Assembly (NCBI GenBank): GCA_016301965.1
Contig: JAEDOO010000123.1
Location: forward strand, 1-5,264
DNA: 5,264 nt
Direction of reading: 5' to 3'
Source: Lachnospiraceae bacterium
GTDB lineage: Bacteria; Bacillota; Clostridia; Lachnospirales; Lachnospiraceae
Under the pieces are notes generated by a model. That model was given only the letters and a program-made list of their open reading frames with translations, was not told the origin of the DNA and searched no databases. A program made the translations under genes and the position numbers. Below are positions 5,169 through 5,264 of this stretch, one piece after another (positions within the stretch are counted from its first letter, which is position 1; each line of letters starts with the position of its first letter).

Positions 5169-5264
5169 ATATGGACAAATTTGAGAGGCTTCTGTTTTTT
5201 GCGGCTGCACGTATGCTGTTGGAGATATTTAATGTGGAGTAGAGAGGACGGACGAAAAACAGCC

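Noticed and set aside
1..5264. CRISPR array, tRNA, rRNA or insertion sequence genes
   Set aside because: I looked for regularly spaced repeats, cloverleaf-like stretches and transposase motifs and saw none; the only repeat structure is the palindrome at 643-785.

Overview
The window looks like the chromosome of a gut-type Clostridia, most likely a Lachnospiraceae (Blautia/Dorea/Ruminococcus-like). I base this on the protein flavour, the strong AGGAGG-type ribosome binding sites, the moderate GC content and the clostridial-type small membrane proteins. It is an inference; no marker gene here fixes the genus. Every gene I can support lies on the minus strand, so transcription runs from high to low coordinates.

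Layout in the direction of transcription: bases 5264-5154 hold no convincing gene, only a short GC hairpin and an imperfect inverted repeat. A good sigma-A-type promoter (5153-5125, TTGTTA-17-TAAAAT with an extended -10 TG) then starts a tight run of six genes. These are pyrE (orotate phosphoribosyltransferase), a 48-residue single-helix membrane protein, a VanZ-like membrane protein with a GTG start, a 104-residue membrane protein (DUF6142-like), an HD-domain nucleotidase of the YfbR/HDDC2 type, and a long M29-family aminopeptidase. Gaps are 12-19 bases or the genes overlap by 8-20 bases, and each gene has its own Shine-Dalgarno sequence, so this is most simply one operon. Its known activities are pyrimidine synthesis, probable nucleotide dephosphorylation and peptide breakdown; the three small membrane proteins have no known role.

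Seven bases after the aminopeptidase stop is a striking 143-base palindromic element (643-785). Its two 41-base arms differ at only two places, both tolerated as G-U pairs in plus-strand RNA, and enclose a GC-rich centre with a second hairpin. It has an ATG-started open frame on both strands giving nearly the same peptide ends. It looks like a dispersed palindromic repeat (REP/MITE-like) or a structured RNA and is the most unusual object in the window.

After a further 165 bases without a gene comes a near-consensus promoter (476-448, TTGACA-17-TACAAT) and a leader of about 64 bases. The start of purE (N5-CAIR mutase, purine synthesis) follows and runs off the window at base 1. No purine riboswitch is visible in that leader. 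purE and pyrE are therefore near neighbours, each under its own promoter.
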